DNA of 64,000 nt. Origin: Hungatella sp. UBA4396 (lineage in GTDB: Bacteria > Bacillota > Clostridia > Lachnospirales > Lachnospiraceae). Shown here piece by piece: positions 1 through 7,132 of this stretch. A program made the translations under genes and the position numbers. Under the pieces are notes generated by a model. The model was not told the origin of the DNA. It saw only the letters and a list, made by a program, of their open reading frames with translations, and did not search any database. The first letter of the stretch is position 1. Every line of letters begins with the position of its first letter. Where the stretch lies: contig DGRE01000019.1 in NCBI GenBank assembly GCA_002389905.1, forward strand, positions 81,692 through 145,691. The letters run 5' to 3'.

Positions 1-23
1 AAAGGGATTTCACAATACCCCCC

Positions 24-66
24 GGTGTGTTCGAGACCTTCCACACCTAAAACAAAACTAAAGGAG
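24..66 (+). promoter_or_regulatory. preQ1-I riboswitch
   Basis: Stem GGTGTG (24-29) pairs with CACACC (42-47). The 12-nt loop TTCGAGACCTTC has the UUC..AG..C pattern of the preQ1-I aptamer. The A-rich tail ending in ACAAAACTAA runs straight into the AGGAG ribosome site at 62-66, so ligand-induced pseudoknot formation would hide the start of queT (translational OFF switch). The fit to the family and the queuosine transporter just downstream make the call strong. The transcription start is outside or at the edge of the window. Confidence 0.87.
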
Positions 67-74
67 AATTGAAT

Positions 75-578
75 ATGAATTTCAAAACATCTGAAAAGAC
101 CTACTTTATTGCCTTTTCAGCGGCTATTGCCGCAATCTACACCGTACTGACCTTAATATTTGCGCCTATCAGCTTTGGCCCAATCCAGTTCCGAATTTCG
201 GAAGTCCTTTGTATCCTCCCATTTTTTACGCCTGCCGCAATTCCGGGATTGTTTATCGGCTGTTTGCTGTCCAACTTTTTGTGCGGCGCGGCTACCCTGG
301 ATGTTATTTTCGGCAGCCTGGCGACTCTGGTGGGAGCAATAGGGTCCTATAAGCTTCGCAAAACAAAGTGGTTGGTATGCGTGCCGCCAATTCTGGCAAA
401 TACCATTGTCATTCCATGGGTGCTGCGGTATGCCTATGGTTCGGAAGATCTCATTATATATGCCATGATTACCGTGGGTATTGGTGAGATACTTGCAATC
501 GGTGTTCTTGGAAATATTTTGATGAGTGCTTTAAACCATTATAAACATATTATATTTGGACGTTTTTCTGCTAAATAA
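75..578 (+). CDS. queT: QueT-type queuosine precursor ECF transporter S component
   Basis: A 167-residue integral membrane protein with about five hydrophobic segments and the QueT signatures near FGPIQFRISE (about residues 35-44) and an LSNFLCG loop. QueT is the substrate-binding S component that imports a queuosine precursor (preQ1/preQ0) using a shared ECF energising module; no ECF ATPases lie nearby, as expected for a group II system. ATG at 75 is chosen because AGGAG sits 8 nt upstream; a TTG at 69 is too close to the ribosome site. The gene stands alone behind a preQ1-I riboswitch, which agrees with the substrate. Confidence 0.92.
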   Translation: MNFKTSEKTYFIAFSAAIAAIYTVLTLIFAPISFGPIQFRISEVLCILPFFTPAAIPGLFIGCLLSNFLCGAATLDVIFGSLATLVGAIGSYKLRKTKWLVCVPPILANTIVIPWVLRYAYGSEDLIIYAMITVGIGEILAIGVLGNILMSALNHYKHIIFGRFSAK

Positions 579-663
579 AAACAGGCAGGTATCCGGGGAT
601 CATTACTGATACAGCCAGTATGACTTATAATGTTAACATTACAAAAGAATCGTGGTGAAGAAT

Positions 664-1467
664 ATGTCAGTAGGAAGAATGAGCTTAGTCAGTAATGCAG
701 ATCACTATTTTACAATAGCAGTGGATGAGTGCGGAAATTGGAGCATGAAGGGAATCCTGTTTCATGAGAGTGTTCCCCATGGAATCTGCTTTGACAGTGT
801 GCAGGAACTGATTTTGAATGTAGACCAGATCCTTGATGATGTGGGAAGCCCCAAGCAGACCCTTCAGATGCGCTGCTTTTCGGGAATCATTCTTTCCGGC
901 TTTACTATAAAAAAATATGACGGAGAGCCCAGGAAGGGGAATGCAGAAACCTTTGCTGTCTGCATTCAGTACCGCTATCATGCGGGCTGGCAGGGCACTG
1001 TAAGCTGGCAAGACGGCGGAAAAAAGGAGTCGTTTGAAAGCGAGCTTCAGTTGCTCCGGCTGCTTAAGGGAGGGTCAAACCGGACCTTTCCTGAAAAGGA
1101 GGAACGTTTGAATTCCTGCCACCTGACCATATCTGAGTACGATTCCGGCAGGTTTACCGGCAGATATCAAAGCGTATCTGCAAATAGGACCAGGCAGTTT
1201 AATACCCTGGTGGACTTAGCCTCTACCCTGAAATGCTTTATGGAAGGAAAGAGAACAGAACTGCCTTTTGATTCACCCTTGGAATCGGGAACAAAGGCTT
1301 CCTTTTCTATCAAAGTCATGTTCCGGGAGCGGGGGACCTGGCAGGGAGTCGTTTACTGGCGGGAAGGCAGAGAGCAGCTTTCCTTCCGGAGCTTTAAGGA
1401 ACTGCTTCATATAATCACATTTGCAGCGGAACCGGTTTCCAGCAAAAAAGAGGCGGTTTTGCCGTAA
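664..1467 (+). CDS. hypothetical protein with four internal repeats
   Basis: A 267-residue soluble protein that I do not recognise by function. It contains four related segments at about residues 14-57, 96-135, 151-194 and 212-252. Each has a beta-rich start with alternating hydrophobics, a short turn often with Trp-x-Gly (WQGTVSW, WQGVVYW), and then an FxS..EL-type helix. No signal peptide, catalytic motif or metal site is visible. Start ATG 664 is preferred to GTG 652 because GGTGA at 654-658 gives a usable ribosome site. It is flanked by queT and a terminator and looks monocistronic. Lachnospiraceae-restricted by my recollection, function unknown. Confidence 0.7.
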   Translation: MSVGRMSLVSNADHYFTIAVDECGNWSMKGILFHESVPHGICFDSVQELILNVDQILDDVGSPKQTLQMRCFSGIILSGFTIKKYDGEPRKGNAETFAVCIQYRYHAGWQGTVSWQDGGKKESFESELQLLRLLKGGSNRTFPEKEERLNSCHLTISEYDSGRFTGRYQSVSANRTRQFNTLVDLASTLKCFMEGKRTELPFDSPLESGTKASFSIKVMFRERGTWQGVVYWREGREQLSFRSFKELLHIITFAAEPVSSKKEAVLP

Positions 1468-1487
1468 TTATATCATTTTCTTCACCT

Positions 1488-1527
1488 AAAGTCCCCGGAC
1501 CATGTAAGTCCCGGCGGACTTTTTCTT
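1488..1527 (+). terminator. Rho-independent terminator after the repeat protein
   Basis: AAAGTCCCCGG (1488-1498) pairs with CCGGCGGACTTT (1511-1522) with a single bulged C, followed by a T-rich run. Confidence 0.75.
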
Positions 1528-1660
1528 TTTCTGTCAGTATCTTATTTTGCCGCATGCAGGTGATTTCCCCGGTCCCAGGCGGTTTTGTCCTTACGGTTTT
1601 CTGACTTCTGTTTTGAGAACTGAGGCATGACAACAGGTGTTTTACTATAAGATTATATTG

Positions 1661-1689
1661 TGGATTTTCTTTCTGCTTTCCTGTATAAT
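1661..1689 (+). promoter_or_regulatory. putative murC promoter
   Basis: TATAAT at 1684-1689 with a weak -35 (TGGATT, 1661-1666) at 17 nt spacing. The gap 1528-1850 otherwise holds only AT-rich leader sequence. Transcription would start about 155 nt before the chosen murC start codon, giving a long untranslated leader without an obvious fold. Confidence 0.45.
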
Positions 1690-1850
1690 AAAAGGAACTC
1701 AATTTGCAATGTGTCTTTCAGCGAATCACTCAGGCAGTCTTGCCTTTTCCGGGTATATCAAGCCTGATCAAGCAGTTGACTTTACATAAGAAAAGCAGTA
1801 AAAGTAAAAAGAAGCATCAACCAAATAGAAAAATTAAGGATGGAAAAAAC

Positions 1851-3230
1851 ATGTATCAGATTGATTTTCATAAACAGTCAGCAATTCATTTCATAGGAAT
1901 CGGCGGAATCAGCATGAGCGGCCTGGCAGAGATCCTCATTGACGAAGGCTTCACGGTCACAGGCTCTGATGCCCAGGAATCAGCTCTGACCCGCCACTTG
2001 GAAGCAAAGGGGGCCAGGGTTTCCTACGGCCAAAGGCCTGAAAATATCACCGACGGAATTGATGTGGTGGTTTATACGGCAGCAGTCCATCCTGATAATC
2101 CTGAGTTTGCAGAGGTTCAGAAACGGCAGATTCCCCTTCTGACCCGGGCGGAGCTCCTGGGCCAGATGATGACAAACTACCGGAATGCCATCGCTGTTTC
2201 AGGAACCCACGGAAAGACAACGACCACCTCCATGCTGACAGAAATCCTTTTAGCAGCAGATACGGACCCCACCATATCCGTAGGCGGAATTTTAAATTCC
2301 ATCGGCGGAAACATCCGTGTGGGAGGCTCTGATTTATTTGTGACAGAAGCCTGTGAGTACACCAACAGCTTTTTATCTTTTTTCCCCACCATGGAAGTGA
2401 TATTAAACGTGGAAGCGGACCATCTGGATTTCTTTAAGGACTTAGAGGATATCCGCAATTCCTTCCGCTTATTTGCCCAAAAGCTTCCAGAGGAAGGGGT
2501 ACTGGTTATCAACAATGACATCGAGTGTGTGGAGGAGATTACCAGAGACCTGCCTTGCAAGACCATTACCTTCGGCAAAAAGCCGGGAAGCCGGTACGAG
2601 GCTGAGACCATCCGCTTCGATGAGCTTGCCAGGGCTTCCTATGAGCTTAAGATAGACGGAACTGTTGTGGATACAGTTACACTTGGCGTTCCCGGAGAAC
2701 ACAATGTGTATAACTCCCTGGCCGCCGCCGCCGTCTGTATGGAATTAGGAATATCTATAGAAATGATCAAAAAGGGATTAAAGCGTTTTACAGGAACCAA
2801 CCGGCGCTTTGAAAAGAAGGGAGAGCTGGGCGGTGTGACCATTATTGATGATTATGCCCACCATCCCCAGGAAATAAGGGCAACTCTGGAAACGGCAAAG
2901 CATTACCCCAAGAATAAGCTGTGGGTAGTATTCCAGCCCCACACCTACACCAGGACAAAAGCGTTTCTGGAGGAATTTGCGGAGTCTTTGTCTCTTGCTG
3001 ACGAGGTCATACTGGCGGACATCTATGCGGCCCGTGAAACCGACAATCTGGGGGTCAGTTCCAGGGATATTGCTGAGAAAATTGAAAAAAGAGGGGTAAA
3101 GGTGCACTACATGCCGTCGTTTGATGAAATCGAAACATTTATTTTGGAAAATTGTATACACGGTGATTTGTTGATAACTATGGGGGCCGGAGATATAGTA
3201 AAAGTGGGAGAAAAGCTGTTAGGCTTGTAG
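1851..3230 (+). CDS. murC: UDP-N-acetylmuramate--L-alanine ligase
   Basis: A 459-residue cytoplasmic Mur ligase that adds L-Ala to UDP-MurNAc using ATP. The N-terminal Rossmann motif GIGGISMSG lies at about residues 16-24, the ATP loop GTHGKTTTT at 118-126, then the central ligase domain (ANRR-type motif as TNRRFEKKG) and a C-terminal domain with DDYAHHP and FQPHTYTRT. The reading frame is open upstream to about 1704, but ATG 1851 with AAGGA ten bases earlier gives the normal family length. It is not in a dcw cluster; it sits alone upstream of dnaD. Confidence 0.95.
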   Translation: MYQIDFHKQSAIHFIGIGGISMSGLAEILIDEGFTVTGSDAQESALTRHLEAKGARVSYGQRPENITDGIDVVVYTAAVHPDNPEFAEVQKRQIPLLTRAELLGQMMTNYRNAIAVSGTHGKTTTTSMLTEILLAADTDPTISVGGILNSIGGNIRVGGSDLFVTEACEYTNSFLSFFPTMEVILNVEADHLDFFKDLEDIRNSFRLFAQKLPEEGVLVINNDIECVEEITRDLPCKTITFGKKPGSRYEAETIRFDELARASYELKIDGTVVDTVTLGVPGEHNVYNSLAAAAVCMELGISIEMIKKGLKRFTGTNRRFEKKGELGGVTIIDDYAHHPQEIRATLETAKHYPKNKLWVVFQPHTYTRTKAFLEEFAESLSLADEVILADIYAARETDNLGVSSRDIAEKIEKRGVKVHYMPSFDEIETFILENCIHGDLLITMGAGDIVKVGEKLLGL

Positions 3231-3429
3231 TTATCCACATTATCCACATAGTTTTCAACATTTTCTCCTGGAAAACTATGTGGATTTTTTAATTTACATA
3301 ATTTATAATCTCACAATTTATAAATCCACGGTTTTATCAGCAAATCGACAGGAATCGGGAAGAAAATACAAATTATGTATACCAGGTTTCCACATTATCC
3401 ACAGTTTCCACAATTCATTTGGTGGATAA
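3231..3429. promoter_or_regulatory. cluster of DnaA boxes
   Basis: Three perfect TTATCCACA sites lie at 3231-3239, 3240-3248 (tandem, directly after the murC stop) and 3395-3403. A one-mismatch site on the other strand (TTATCCACC) lies at 3421-3429. The cluster sits between murC and the replication initiation gene dnaD, and the last two boxes are just upstream of, or near, the -35 of the proposed dnaD promoter. DnaA-dependent regulation or DnaA titration is inferred. Confidence 0.7.
3244..3290 (+). terminator. murC terminator
   Basis: A perfect 13-bp stem, CCACATAGTTTTC (3244-3256) with GAAAACTATGTGG (3271-3283), is followed by ATTTTTT. The left arm overlaps the second DnaA box. Confidence 0.92.
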
Positions 3430-3438
3430 CTACCCCTA

Positions 3439-3467
3439 TTTTCTTTTGGGGGGAGTTGTGGTATGAT
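3439..3467 (+). promoter_or_regulatory. putative dnaD promoter with extended -10
   Basis: TATGAT at 3462-3467 is preceded by TG one base upstream (extended -10). The -35 match is poor (TTTTCT, 3439-3444). The predicted start near 3474 is about ten bases before the folded RNA element at 3485. Confidence 0.45.
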
Positions 3468-3484
3468 GTTCACGAAAGCAAGGA

Positions 3485-3612
3485 GCAGTGCAGAATCAGG
3501 GCTTGAGAATATTTTCGTTGTGCTTGCACATAAGAAAATTTTCACATGACCTGATTCATAGGGCGAATGCCCGTGAGCCAGGAAATCCGCAGGATTTCCT
3601 GGCTTGCACTGC
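3485..3612 (+). ncRNA. structured leader RNA element (four-way junction) upstream of dnaD
   Basis: Four nested or adjacent inverted repeats fit one fold. The closing stem is GCAGTGCA (3485-3492) with TGCACTGC (3605-3612). Arm 1 is GAATCAGG (3493-3500) with CCTGATTC (3550-3557), extended inside by ATTTTC/GAAAAT and TGTGC/GCACA pairs. Arm 2 is GGGC-GAAT-GCCC (3561-3572). Arm 3 is a 12-bp stem GCCAGGAAATCC/GGATTTCCTGGC (3577-3603) with a GCA loop. It matches no riboswitch class I know. It may be a leader of dnaD or a copy of a dispersed palindromic element; no second copy was seen in this window. Confidence 0.6.
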
Positions 3613-3668
3613 GGACCAGCCGACTAACGCATTAACACCCCAGCCCCCCAAAAAGCGAGGTTATACCA

Positions 3669-4724
3669 GTGAATGTAAAGAGCAGTTTTAAGATAAATGC
3701 AACCATAATATCCAATGATTTTATTGATGAGCATATGGTAGGAGCCAATGGCGAGTATGTAAAAGCATACTTATACTTAATGCGCCATAAAGGCGAAGAA
3801 ATAACCATTTCCATGATTGCCGATGCCTTAAACCATACGGAAGCGGATGTGACACGCGCATTATCTTACTGGAAAAAAGCCGGAGTCCTGGTAGAAGACC
3901 TCCCCCAAAAGCCAGAGGCTTCTCCAGCCCTTTCCGAGACAGCCTGCGCCTCAGGCCCGGCCCTCTCCCAGAAAGCCCCGGAAGCCCCTCAAAAACGTCC
4001 CTCCTATTCTCCTGCTCAAATCAGCAGCCTTGCCGGAGACGAGGACTTTTCCCAGCTTCTCTACATAGCTCAGAAATACATGAACAAGGTATTTACCCAG
4101 AGGGAATGCGAAGTCTTTGCCTATCTCTACGACGGCCTTTCCATGCCTGCCGAACTTTTAGAGTACGTGGTGGAATACTGTGTCCAGGGCGGCCACAGCA
4201 GCATCCGCTACATTGAGACCGTAGCCATCAGCTGGCATGAAAAGGGCTTCCGGACTGTGGAAGAAGCCAAAAGCCACGCTGTTTCCTTTTCCAAGGACTC
4301 CTTTGCTGTTATGAAAGCATTTGGACTTAATGACAGGAAGCCGGGTGATTTGGAAAGGGGATTTATGGACCGGTGGTTTCGATCCTACGGCTTTACCAGG
4401 GAACTGGTAATGGAAGCCTGTAACAGGACTATGGCGGCCACCCATTCCCCCAGCTTCCAGTATGCAGACAAGATACTGGAGGGCTGGAAAAAGGCAGGTG
4501 TCCGTTCCCTGGAAGAGGTGCGAAAGCTGGATGAGCAGCACGCAGACCGGATGAGGAGCGAGGATGCAAAGGGAGGGAAAAAAACGGAATCTGACAGCAA
4601 AGCCGGGGCCTATAAGCAGACCTCTTCTGCAAAGGGAAGAGGCGGCCAGAATCAGTTCCAGAACTTCCCTCAAAGAGAAATCGATTATGATGCACTGGTA
4701 TTACAGCAGCTTGCAGATCAGTAG
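3669..4724 (+). CDS. dnaD: DnaD-type primosome protein
   Basis: A 351-residue replication initiation/restart protein. Residues about 1-80 form the winged-helix DnaD N-terminal domain, then there is a Pro/Ala/Ser-rich linker (about 80-115), two DnaD/DnaB C-terminal (DnaB_2) helical repeats at about 130-200 and 210-275 (the second with a YxxADKILEGW signature), and a charged, disordered tail. In Firmicutes DnaD remodels origin DNA and helps recruit the helicase-loader complex. GTG at 3669 has GAGG nine bases upstream. The gene is followed 30 nt later by the helicase loader homologue, a classical clostridial pairing. Confidence 0.88.
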   Translation: MNVKSSFKINATIISNDFIDEHMVGANGEYVKAYLYLMRHKGEEITISMIADALNHTEADVTRALSYWKKAGVLVEDLPQKPEASPALSETACASGPALSQKAPEAPQKRPSYSPAQISSLAGDEDFSQLLYIAQKYMNKVFTQRECEVFAYLYDGLSMPAELLEYVVEYCVQGGHSSIRYIETVAISWHEKGFRTVEEAKSHAVSFSKDSFAVMKAFGLNDRKPGDLERGFMDRWFRSYGFTRELVMEACNRTMAATHSPSFQYADKILEGWKKAGVRSLEEVRKLDEQHADRMRSEDAKGGKKTESDSKAGAYKQTSSAKGRGGQNQFQNFPQREIDYDALVLQQLADQ

Positions 4725-4754
4725 CATATCAGGATATATGGGAAGGAGGTACTC

Positions 4755-5741
4755 ATGGCTCTGAGCAATTCACAATACGATGCCATCATGCGGGCCTATG
4801 GGCAGCAGCAGTTTAAAAACCGCCATGAACAAGAGGAACGGATTGCAGAAGTATATGGCAGAATTCCGGTTATGAAAGAGCTTGATGATTCCATCAGCAC
4901 CAAGGCGGTAGCCAGTGCCCGCAGGCTGCTGGAAGGAGACCAGGAAGCTCTTAAGGAGATGCGGAGTGAAATCGCAGACTTAAGGGAACAAAAAAGCGTG
5001 CTTTTAAAATCAGCAGGCTTTCCAGCGGATTATATGGAAATGAAATACCGTTGTTCCAATTGTAAAGATACGGGATATGCAGAAGGAAGAAAATGTCATT
5101 GCTTCCGCCAGTCTGAGATGAAGTATCTCTATGCCCAGTCAAATATTGAGGGAATTGTCGCCGTTGAAAATTTCAGCACCTTTTCCTACAAATATTTTGA
5201 CGACACCAGAGTGCTTCCGGTCCTTAACCGGACCGTAAAGCAGTATATGGGACAGGTTGTGGAAATCTGCCGGAACTTTGTGGAGAGATTTTCCAAGGAC
5301 CACGGAAATCTGCTTTTTACAGGTCCTACAGGGGTTGGAAAGACCTTTCTCACTAACTGCATTGCAAAGGAGCTGATGGACCAGTATTATTCCGTCATCT
5401 ACCTGTCTGCCAATGACTTGTTTGAGGTGTTTTCCAAAAACCGGTTTGATTACCAGAATGAGGAAGATATGAGGGGCATGTACCAGTATATTTTAGACTG
5501 TGATCTTCTGATCATTGATGACCTGGGAACGGAACTAAATAACAGCTTCACTTCCTCTGAACTGTTTTACTGCATCAATGAACGGCTCAATTCCTCAAAG
5601 TCCACCATTATTTCCACCAATCATCCCATGAATGAACTGAGGGACCGTTATACGGAACGTGTGACTTCCCGGTTGATCAGCCGCTACACGGTGATTCCTC
5701 TTTACGGCGATGATATCCGCATCAGGAAGAAGGCAAAATAA
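4755..5741 (+). CDS. DnaC/DnaI-like helicase loader ATPase
   Basis: A 328-residue AAA+ ATPase. A four-Cys cluster (C100, C103, C114, C116) forms a zinc-finger-like knuckle before the ATPase core. Walker A GPTGVGKT is at 190-197 and Walker B LLIIDDLG at 251-258, followed by sensor-like STNHP and an Arg-rich segment near ERVTSRLISRY. Its expected role is loading the replicative helicase together with DnaD. AAGGAGG at 4742-4748 fixes the ATG. It forms an operon with dnaD. The insertion-sequence helper IstB shares this fold, but the Cys cluster and the dnaD neighbour favour DnaI/DnaC. Confidence 0.9.
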   Translation: MALSNSQYDAIMRAYGQQQFKNRHEQEERIAEVYGRIPVMKELDDSISTKAVASARRLLEGDQEALKEMRSEIADLREQKSVLLKSAGFPADYMEMKYRCSNCKDTGYAEGRKCHCFRQSEMKYLYAQSNIEGIVAVENFSTFSYKYFDDTRVLPVLNRTVKQYMGQVVEICRNFVERFSKDHGNLLFTGPTGVGKTFLTNCIAKELMDQYYSVIYLSANDLFEVFSKNRFDYQNEEDMRGMYQYILDCDLLIIDDLGTELNNSFTSSELFYCINERLNSSKSTIISTNHPMNELRDRYTERVTSRLISRYTVIPLYGDDIRIRKKAK

Positions 5742-5751
5742 GCCGATAGCC

Positions 5752-5780
5752 TTGACTATTGACCCACTTAATGATATAAA
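5752..5780 (+). promoter_or_regulatory. promoter of the PRPP synthetase gene
   Basis: TTGACT (5752-5757), 17 nt, TATAAA (5775-5780). Confidence 0.65.
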
Positions 5781-5822
5781 AGAACCGTTGCAAGGCAATT
5801 GAATACGTTGGAGGAAAAAACA

Positions 5823-7001
5823 ATGCTTTACGAAGAGAAAATTATAGAGACCATTCCGGTAGGCCCTCTTGGCCTGGTGCCGCTTATGAGCTGCAAGGAA
5901 ATGGGGAATAAGGTCAACGATTATCTGGTGTCCTGGAGGAATGAGAGGGAGAGTGAGCATAAGTCTACCATTGCTTTTTCCGGTTATCAGAGGGATTCCT
6001 ACATCATCGGAGCCAAGACCCCCAGATTCGGAACCGGAGAGGCCAAAGGAACCCTTCAGGAGTCAGTACGCGGAGATGATCTCTATTTTATGGTAGATGT
6101 GTGCAATTACAGCCTTACCTATTCCCTGTGCGGAATGACCAACCACATGTCACCTGACGACCATTTTCAGGATTTAAAGCGTCTGATCGCAGCTTCCGCA
6201 GGCAAGGCCCGCAGAATCAACGTGATCATGCCCTTCTTATATGAAAGCAGACAGCACAAGAGGACAAGCAGGGAATCCTTAGACTGTGCCCTGGCACTTC
6301 GGGAGCTGGTGAACATGGGAGTGGAAAATATCATCACCTTTGATGCCCATGACCCAAGAGTCCAGAACGCCATTCCCTTACGGGGCTTTGAAACGGTTCA
6401 GCCCATTTACCAGTTTATCAAGTATCTGTTAAAAGAAGAAAAGGAACTGGAAATTGACAACGACCATATGATGGTCATCAGCCCTGATGAAGGCGGTATG
6501 GGACGTGCTGTATATTTTGCAAACGTTCTGGGCCTTGATATGGGTATGTTCTATAAGCGCCGGGATTACACCCAGATTGTCAACGGACGCAATCCAATTG
6601 TTGCCCATGAGTTCCTGGGAAGCAGTGTGGAAGGCAAGGATGTGATCATTGTTGACGATATGATCTCTTCCGGAGAAAGCATGCTTGATGTTGCCAAAGA
6701 ACTTAAGAGAAGAAAAGCCAGAAAGGTATTTGTCTGCTCTACCTTCGGACTCTTTACCAACGGTCTTGCGAAGTTTGATGAATATTATGAGAATGGTCTT
6801 ATTGACCGGATTCTGACCACCAACCTGGTATACCAGACCCCGGATCTCCTTTCCAGACCTTATTATATTAATGTGGATATGAGCAAATACATTGCTCTTA
6901 TCATAGATAATTTAAACCATGATGCGTCCTTAAGCGAGCTGCTGAATCCAACAGGCAGAATCAACCGCATTCTGGAGCGTTACAGGGCCGGAGACAGGTA
7001 A
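5823..7001 (+). CDS. prs: ribose-phosphate pyrophosphokinase (PRPP synthetase)
   Basis: A 392-residue enzyme that makes PRPP from ribose 5-phosphate and ATP for nucleotide, His, Trp and NAD synthesis. Visible are the PRPP-binding loop VIIVDDMISSGESM (roughly residues 278-291), an FDAHDPRVQNAI segment equivalent to the catalytic DLHA region, and SPDEGGMGRA. It is longer and more divergent than the 315-residue classical Prs, as in the second PRPP synthetase type often seen in Lachnospiraceae; another prs may exist elsewhere. ATG 5823 is chosen from GGAGG eight bases upstream. Confidence 0.88.
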   Translation: MLYEEKIIETIPVGPLGLVPLMSCKEMGNKVNDYLVSWRNERESEHKSTIAFSGYQRDSYIIGAKTPRFGTGEAKGTLQESVRGDDLYFMVDVCNYSLTYSLCGMTNHMSPDDHFQDLKRLIAASAGKARRINVIMPFLYESRQHKRTSRESLDCALALRELVNMGVENIITFDAHDPRVQNAIPLRGFETVQPIYQFIKYLLKEEKELEIDNDHMMVISPDEGGMGRAVYFANVLGLDMGMFYKRRDYTQIVNGRNPIVAHEFLGSSVEGKDVIIVDDMISSGESMLDVAKELKRRKARKVFVCSTFGLFTNGLAKFDEYYENGLIDRILTTNLVYQTPDLLSRPYYINVDMSKYIALIIDNLNHDASLSELLNPTGRINRILERYRAGDR

Positions 7002-7034
7002 TTTTAAACTTGGTTTAAACATAAAAGAGATATA

Positions 7035-7084
7035 AAGAGGCACCTGAAAGCTGAATTGTAAAAAACAGCTTTCAGGTGCCTCTT
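7035..7084. terminator. bidirectional terminator between prs and the yhaN-like gene
   Basis: A 19-bp perfect inverted repeat, AAGAGGCACCTGAAAGCTG with its complement (7035-7053 and 7066-7084), lies between convergent genes. The T runs on both sides are weak. Confidence 0.75.
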
Positions 7085-7132
7085 ATCATGCCTTTTGGTT
7101 ATTCTGTTTTGCAGAACAAACCGGCTCAATGA

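Noticed and set aside
1704..1850. N-terminal extension of murC
   Set aside because: Upstream codons lack a ribosome site and would add about 49 residues to a family whose members begin at the MYQID-like start.
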